From CAVRTJ01 sp046704825 (GTDB lineage Bacteria > Acidobacteriota > UBA4820 > DSQY01): a DNA stretch of 7,929 nt. The position numbers and the translations under genes were made by a program. Below are positions 4,885-7,929 of this stretch, one piece after another (the stretch's first letter is position 1; each line of letters starts with the position of its first letter). The notes under the pieces were generated by a model, which searched no databases, was not told the DNA's origin, and worked only from the letters and a program-made list of their open reading frames with translations. The stretch is from NCBI GenBank assembly GCA_046704825.1, contig JBJKRE010000020.1:1-7929 (forward strand). Direction: 5' to 3'.

Positions 4885-5681
4885 TTCATGAATACCTGAT
4901 GGTAGTAAAAGAGAAGCGGTCCGTTGAACAGCAGGCTGTCCAGGCGGTCCAGCAGCCCGCCGTGGCCGGGGAGGAGGGACGAAGAATCCTTAACGCCCGC
5001 GCCGCGCTTCAGCATGGACTCGAACAAATCGCCCAGGATGCCCACCACCGCAAGAAGGGCGCCGAGGGCCACCACATCACCAACGCCCAGGGAGGGCAGA
5101 AACGTCCATCGGGCGACGGCGACGCCGAGTATGCTGCCCACGACGTTCGCCGCGGCGCCCTCCCACGTCTTCTTGGGGGAGAGGCGCGTGCTGAGCTTGT
5201 GCCGGCCGAAGGTCTTACCGACGTAGTACGCTGACGTGTCGCCGGCCCAGACGCCCAGGCACATGACGAAGATCAGCCGCGGGCCCACGGCGTCGCCCGT
5301 CTGGCGGACGGCGATCATGTAGCTCAGCAGAAAGCCCACGTACAGGACGCCGAACACCGTGCCCGCCATGGAGGCCAGCGCCTTCTTCACGCTGGCCTGC
5401 CGGATCAGACCCGCCAGCAGGATGCAGACGAAGAGGGCCGCCAGGACTCTCGTCATGGTAAAGATGTCCGGCCACACGAGCGTGGCCAGGCAGGCGAGCA
5501 CGAAGGGGTAGAGGAGCACGTTGAAGGGCAGGGCGCCGGTGGCCTTGGCGATGCCCGAGTACTCCGACGCGCACAGCACGGCGGCGAGGGCCACCAGTCC
5601 GTAAAAGTAGACAGGGTTCGGGGCGAGGACGCAAAGGATGAAAACGGGCAGCAGCACGACGGCCGTCAGGACTCGCTTCAC
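4881..5681 (-). CDS. cdsA: Phosphatidate cytidylyltransferase (CDP-DAG synthase)
   Basis: CdsA is a polytopic inner-membrane enzyme that condenses CTP and phosphatidic acid into CDP-diacylglycerol, the branch point of phospholipid synthesis. The 266-aa protein carries the full family signature SMLKRGAGVKDSSSLLPGHGGLLDRLD at 222-248, including the conserved K-D pair, HGG and final D-R-x-D. A second conserved block is AGDTSAYYVGKTFGRHKLST (146-165), followed by SPKKTWEG. Most of the rest is hydrophobic and supports multiple membrane helices from residue 5 on. The start is taken as GTG at 5681: it overlaps the uppS stop (GTGA), has GAGG 8 nt upstream (5690-5693), and puts the first membrane helix at the very N-terminus as in relatives. 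A longer frame reaching 5849 lies inside uppS and is not used. It is translationally coupled to dxr by ATGA. Confidence 0.96.
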   Translation of the reverse strand: MKRVLTAVVLLPVFILCVLAPNPVYFYGLVALAAVLCASEYSGIAKATGALPFNVLLYPFVLACLATLVWPDIFTMTRVLAALFVCILLAGLIRQASVKKALASMAGTVFGVLYVGFLLSYMIAVRQTGDAVGPRLIFVMCLGVWAGDTSAYYVGKTFGRHKLSTRLSPKKTWEGAAANVVGSILGVAVARWTFLPSLGVGDVVALGALLAVVGILGDLFESMLKRGAGVKDSSSLLPGHGGLLDRLDSLLFNGPLLFYYHQVFMK

Positions 5682-6481
5682 GTGGCGTACCTCGTCTTGC
5701 CGGAGCCGGGGGCCCCCTTGCTCCCGGGCACGCCCCCGTACCGGCGCTCGCGCCGCTGGTAGTCGAGCACGGCCTCGAAGAAGTGCTGCTCGGCGAAGTC
5801 CGGCCATAGGACGTCCAGGATGACCATCTCCGTGTAGGCGATCTCCCACAGGAGGAAGTTGCTGATGCGGTGTTCGCCGCTCGTCCGTATGAGCAGGTCC
5901 GGGTCGGGCAGGTCGGGCGCGTACAGGTGCCTGGCCACGTCCTCGGCCGTAATCCTGGGACTGTCGCCCTTTTGGAGTGCCTCCTTGACGATCGCGTCGC
6001 AGGCGTCGGCGATCTCCGTGCGGCCGCCGTACGACAGCGCGAGGGTGAGCGTCCAGTCCCCTTCGCGGGTCTTTTCCTCGAGTACCCGGATGTGCTGCTG
6101 GTTCTTCCTGGGCAGGTCCTCGATCCGGCCGATCGTCCGGAAGCGGATCCGGTTCTTCACGATGCTGTCGGCTTCGGAGGACAGGAAACGCTGCAGGAGG
6201 GTGAAGAGCGCCTGCACCTCCATCTTCGGCCGTTTCCAGTTCTCCATGGAAAAGGCGTAGAGCGTCAGGCAGCTGACGCCCAGGTCCGACGCGGCGGATA
6301 CGGCACGCCGGACGGCCTCTATGCCGGCCTTGTGGCCTTCGATGCGCGGAAGCCCGCGGGAGGTGGCCCAGCGGCCGTTGCCGTCCATGATGATGGCCAC
6401 GTGCCGGGGGATCCGCTGGCGGTCGACCAGCCGCAGAAGGGGATGGGGCTCTGTGTCCTCGCGGGGCGCTCGATCCTTCAT
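5678..6481 (-). CDS. uppS: Undecaprenyl diphosphate synthase (cis-prenyltransferase)
   Basis: UppS adds isopentenyl diphosphate units in cis to farnesyl diphosphate to make undecaprenyl diphosphate, the lipid carrier for peptidoglycan and surface polysaccharides. The 267-aa protein has every family landmark: HVAIIMDGNGRWA (27-39) with catalytic Asp33, EGHKAG (48-53), TLYAFSMENWKRP (73-85), LALSYGGRTEI (147-157) and DLLIRTSGEHRISNFLLWE (195-213), which matches the C-terminal IPP-binding region. It is slightly longer than E. coli UppS (253 aa) because of a charged N-terminal 20 residues and a basic, glycine-rich C-terminal tail (about 247-267). The ATG at 6481 has AAGGA (6489-6493) 7 nt upstream. 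It is the first gene of the envelope-lipid block, overlaps cdsA by GTGA, and follows a 133-nt gap with a candidate promoter. Confidence 0.97.
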   Translation of the reverse strand: MKDRAPREDTEPHPLLRLVDRQRIPRHVAIIMDGNGRWATSRGLPRIEGHKAGIEAVRRAVSAASDLGVSCLTLYAFSMENWKRPKMEVQALFTLLQRFLSSEADSIVKNRIRFRTIGRIEDLPRKNQQHIRVLEEKTREGDWTLTLALSYGGRTEIADACDAIVKEALQKGDSPRITAEDVARHLYAPDLPDPDLLIRTSGEHRISNFLLWEIAYTEMVILDVLWPDFAEQHFFEAVLDYQRRERRYGGVPGSKGAPGSGKTRYAT

Positions 6482-6505
6482 CTGGCCTTCCTTCTTAAAG
6501 GACTA

Positions 6506-6534
6506 ACGATACCATGCCGGGGCGCCTGTTACAA
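6506..6534 (-). promoter_or_regulatory. Candidate sigma-70 promoter upstream of uppS
   Basis: On the minus strand TTGTAA (6534-6529) and TATCGT (6511-6506) are separated by exactly 17 nt. Each matches the E. coli consensus at 4 of 6 positions. Transcription would begin near 6499, leaving a short leader with the AAGGA ribosome binding site (6489-6493) before the uppS ATG. This is a pattern match only. The host's promoter consensus is unknown and the spacer is very G+C-rich. Confidence 0.35.
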
Positions 6535-6554
6535 TGAGGAATGCCAAACGGGAA

Positions 6555-6608
6555 GGGCTTCACAGCCCGAGCCCGCGGAGCTTCCGGCCGATTGTTCCGT
6601 CGGCCGGA
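6555..6608 (-). terminator. Hairpin cluster after the GTPase gene, possible terminator
   Basis: Just beyond the GTPase stop codon is a perfect 9-bp G+C-rich inverted repeat, TCCGGCCGA (6583-6591) with TCGGCCGGA (6600-6608), and an 8-nt loop. A 5-bp hairpin, GGGCT (6555-6559) with AGCCC (6564-6568), follows on the minus strand. No clear U run follows either stem, so strong intrinsic termination is doubtful. It could attenuate transcription or protect the 3' end. Its position between two functionally different genes fits a boundary. Confidence 0.4.
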
Positions 6609-6614
6609 GGCGGC

Positions 6615-7929
6615 TCACCCGTCCTCGGCCTCGACGAGTTCCTCTTCCATGGAGACGATCCGAGACCTCAGGGCCGACGCCTCGCGCGCGAGGGACTCCA
6701 GCCTTCGGGTGAAGTCCTCGATCGCCTGACGGGTGAGTTCGAGTTCTTTGCGGACGCTCTCCAGCCGGGCCCCGTCACCTTCCGTTTCTCCGGCCGGGCC
6801 GGCGGCCTCGGAGTCCGGTTGCTCTGCGGCCGCGGGCGGACTGGGCTCCCGGGAAACGGGCTCAAGGTAGTCCTGCCCGGAGGACTCCCCGACTTCCTCC
6901 ATGGGGGCGGGCTCGTCGTCGAGGGCGTCGAGGTCGAGGATTTCGGGCTCCCGTCCTTCGGCCGGCGTCTCCTGGGGAACCACGGGGGCTTCGGACTCCC
7001 CGGAAGGTTCCTCCGGCGCATCGGCTGCCCCGTCGTCGACCGGGACCTCTTCGACGGCCTCCACTTCTTCGGGCAGCGGGGCTTCTTCCACCATCTCCGG
7101 CTCGGGCGCTTCTTCCACGGAGTCCGGGCCGTCCGCTGGCTCAGGTTCCGGGGCCTCGGCTGCCGGGAGCGCCTCTCCGGACTCCACCGCCCGTTCCCCC
7201 GTATGCGCCGTATCTTGGACGGTCCGGCGGCGGTCGGTCTCCGGGACCATCTCGGAGAACGAGGAGGTCCTGTCCCCTGCGGTCGCGGCTTCGGCCGGCA
7301 GCCCCTCCCTGACCGGCACGCGCTTGTCCCCGACGGCCTTCTTGAGGGCCGCGTCCTTCTCGTGGAGGGAGCGGATCACCTCCTCGATGATTCTTCGCAG
7401 CGTTTCGTTGACGCCCTGGCCCACGGTGGCCACGGACAGAAAGTAGGGGACGCGGCGCCAGTTGAGCCTCTCCTCCATGTCATCGACGGGGGCCAGGTCC
7501 CTCAGGTCCTGCTTGTTGTACTGGAAGACGAGCGGGACGGTCTCCGGGTCGAGGCCGTTGAGGCGGAGGTTCGTCTTGAGGTTCTGGACGCTCTCCAGGT
7601 TGGCGTCGGCCATGACGCTCTGGGAGTCCGCAACGAAGACCACCCCGTCGCTGCCCCTGAGGACGATGCGCCGGGTGGCGTCGTAGAAGACCTGTCCCGG
7701 CACCGTGTAGAGCTGGACGCGGACCTTCATGCCCCTGATCGTGCCCAGTTCCACGGGCAGGAAGTCGAAGAAGAGCGTCCGGTCCGTCTCCGTGGTGACC
7801 GTCAGGAGTTTGCCCCGCTTGCCGGGATTGGCCTTGGTGTATATGTACTCGAGGTTCGTCGTCTTTCCGCAGAGGCCCGGGCCGTAGTATACGATCTTGA
7901 GCGTGATCTCCTTCGTGGCACGATTAATC
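6615..7929 (-). CDS. MglA-type small Ras-like GTPase with acidic linker and coiled-coil tail (5'-truncated)
   Basis: The first visible codon is Ile (7928-7926), and comparison with MglA suggests that only a few N-terminal residues are cut off by the window edge. Counting from that Ile, a GTPase domain covers about 1-190: P-loop GPGLCGKT (16-23), switch I TETDRTLFFDFLP (46-58), the MglA-specific TVPGQ (75-79) in place of the usual DxxG, NKQD (138-141) and SVATVGQGV for G5. MglA proteins set cell polarity and drive gliding or type IV pilus motility in Myxococcus, with MglB as their GTPase-activating partner. Typical MglA is about 195 aa, but this protein has at least 437 residues. About 195-385 is a Pro/Glu/Ala-rich, strongly acidic and probably disordered linker, and about 386-432 is a charged heptad-like helix (ESVRKELELTRQAIEDFTRR and onward), probably a coiled coil. 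The motility role is inferred from family only. Confidence 0.9.
   Translation of the reverse strand, partial: INRATKEITLKIVYYGPGLCGKTTNLEYIYTKANPGKRGKLLTVTTETDRTLFFDFLPVELGTIRGMKVRVQLYTVPGQVFYDATRRIVLRGSDGVVFVADSQSVMADANLESVQNLKTNLRLNGLDPETVPLVFQYNKQDLRDLAPVDDMEERLNWRRVPYFLSVATVGQGVNETLRRIIEEVIRSLHEKDAALKKAVGDKRVPVREGLPAEAATAGDRTSSFSEMVPETDRRRTVQDTAHTGERAVESGEALPAAEAPEPEPADGPDSVEEAPEPEMVEEAPLPEEVEAVEEVPVDDGAADAPEEPSGESEAPVVPQETPAEGREPEILDLDALDDEPAPMEEVGESSGQDYLEPVSREPSPPAAAEQPDSEAAGPAGETEGDGARLESVRKELELTRQAIEDFTRRLESLAREASALRSRIVSMEEELVEAEDG

Noticed and set aside
5682..5849. Longer cdsA beginning at 5849
   Set aside because: The extension lies inside uppS and is Arg/Gly-rich without membrane character. 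The GTG at 5681 gives the normal CdsA N-terminus and a GTGA overlap.
1..7929. CRISPR array, transposon, prophage or defence system
   Set aside because: I found no spaced direct repeats, no transposase or integrase, and no nuclease or toxin-antitoxin pair. The window is packed with housekeeping-type genes.

Overview
This 7.9 kb window comes from a high-G+C, Gram-negative-type bacterium. A selenocysteine tRNA gene (selC) lies at the left edge on the + strand. Facing it is a long run of minus-strand genes, read right to left: an MglA-type GTPase with a long acidic tail (cut by the right edge), uppS, cdsA, dxr, rseP, a small [2Fe-2S] protein, a crotonase-fold protein and an acyl-CoA dehydrogenase. 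The MglA family, the two-PDZ RseP and the high G+C would suit Acidobacteriota or a former deltaproteobacterial lineage. I lean to Acidobacteriota, but the window cannot settle this.

Layout: tRNA-Sec (29-126) ends in a strong hairpin at 128-153. A second inverted repeat (157-184) resembling a dispersed repeat element follows it. Between 195 and 6481 the minus-strand genes are tightly packed. uppS/cdsA overlap as GTGA, cdsA/dxr as ATGA, dxr/rseP as TTGA and the [2Fe-2S] gene/crotonase as ATGA. The only gaps are 77 nt after rseP and 19 nt before the dehydrogenase, so this reads as one transcription unit. A 133-nt gap (6482-6614) separates uppS from the GTPase gene and holds hairpins and a candidate promoter.

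How the genes fit together: UppS makes undecaprenyl diphosphate (the lipid carrier for cell-wall and envelope polymers), CdsA makes CDP-diacylglycerol for phospholipids, Dxr commits carbon to the MEP isoprenoid pathway that feeds UppS, and RseP is the intramembrane protease of envelope-stress signalling. This is the widely conserved envelope block. The less usual part is its tail, where a [2Fe-2S] protein, a divergent crotonase and an acyl-CoA dehydrogenase are joined to the same run.

The main anomaly is in rseP. The full reading frame, including the HEXXH zinc site, is present but broken by an in-frame TAG at codon 50, immediately after the conserved FSIGFGP segment. I see no CRISPR array, transposase, phage gene or recognisable defence system.
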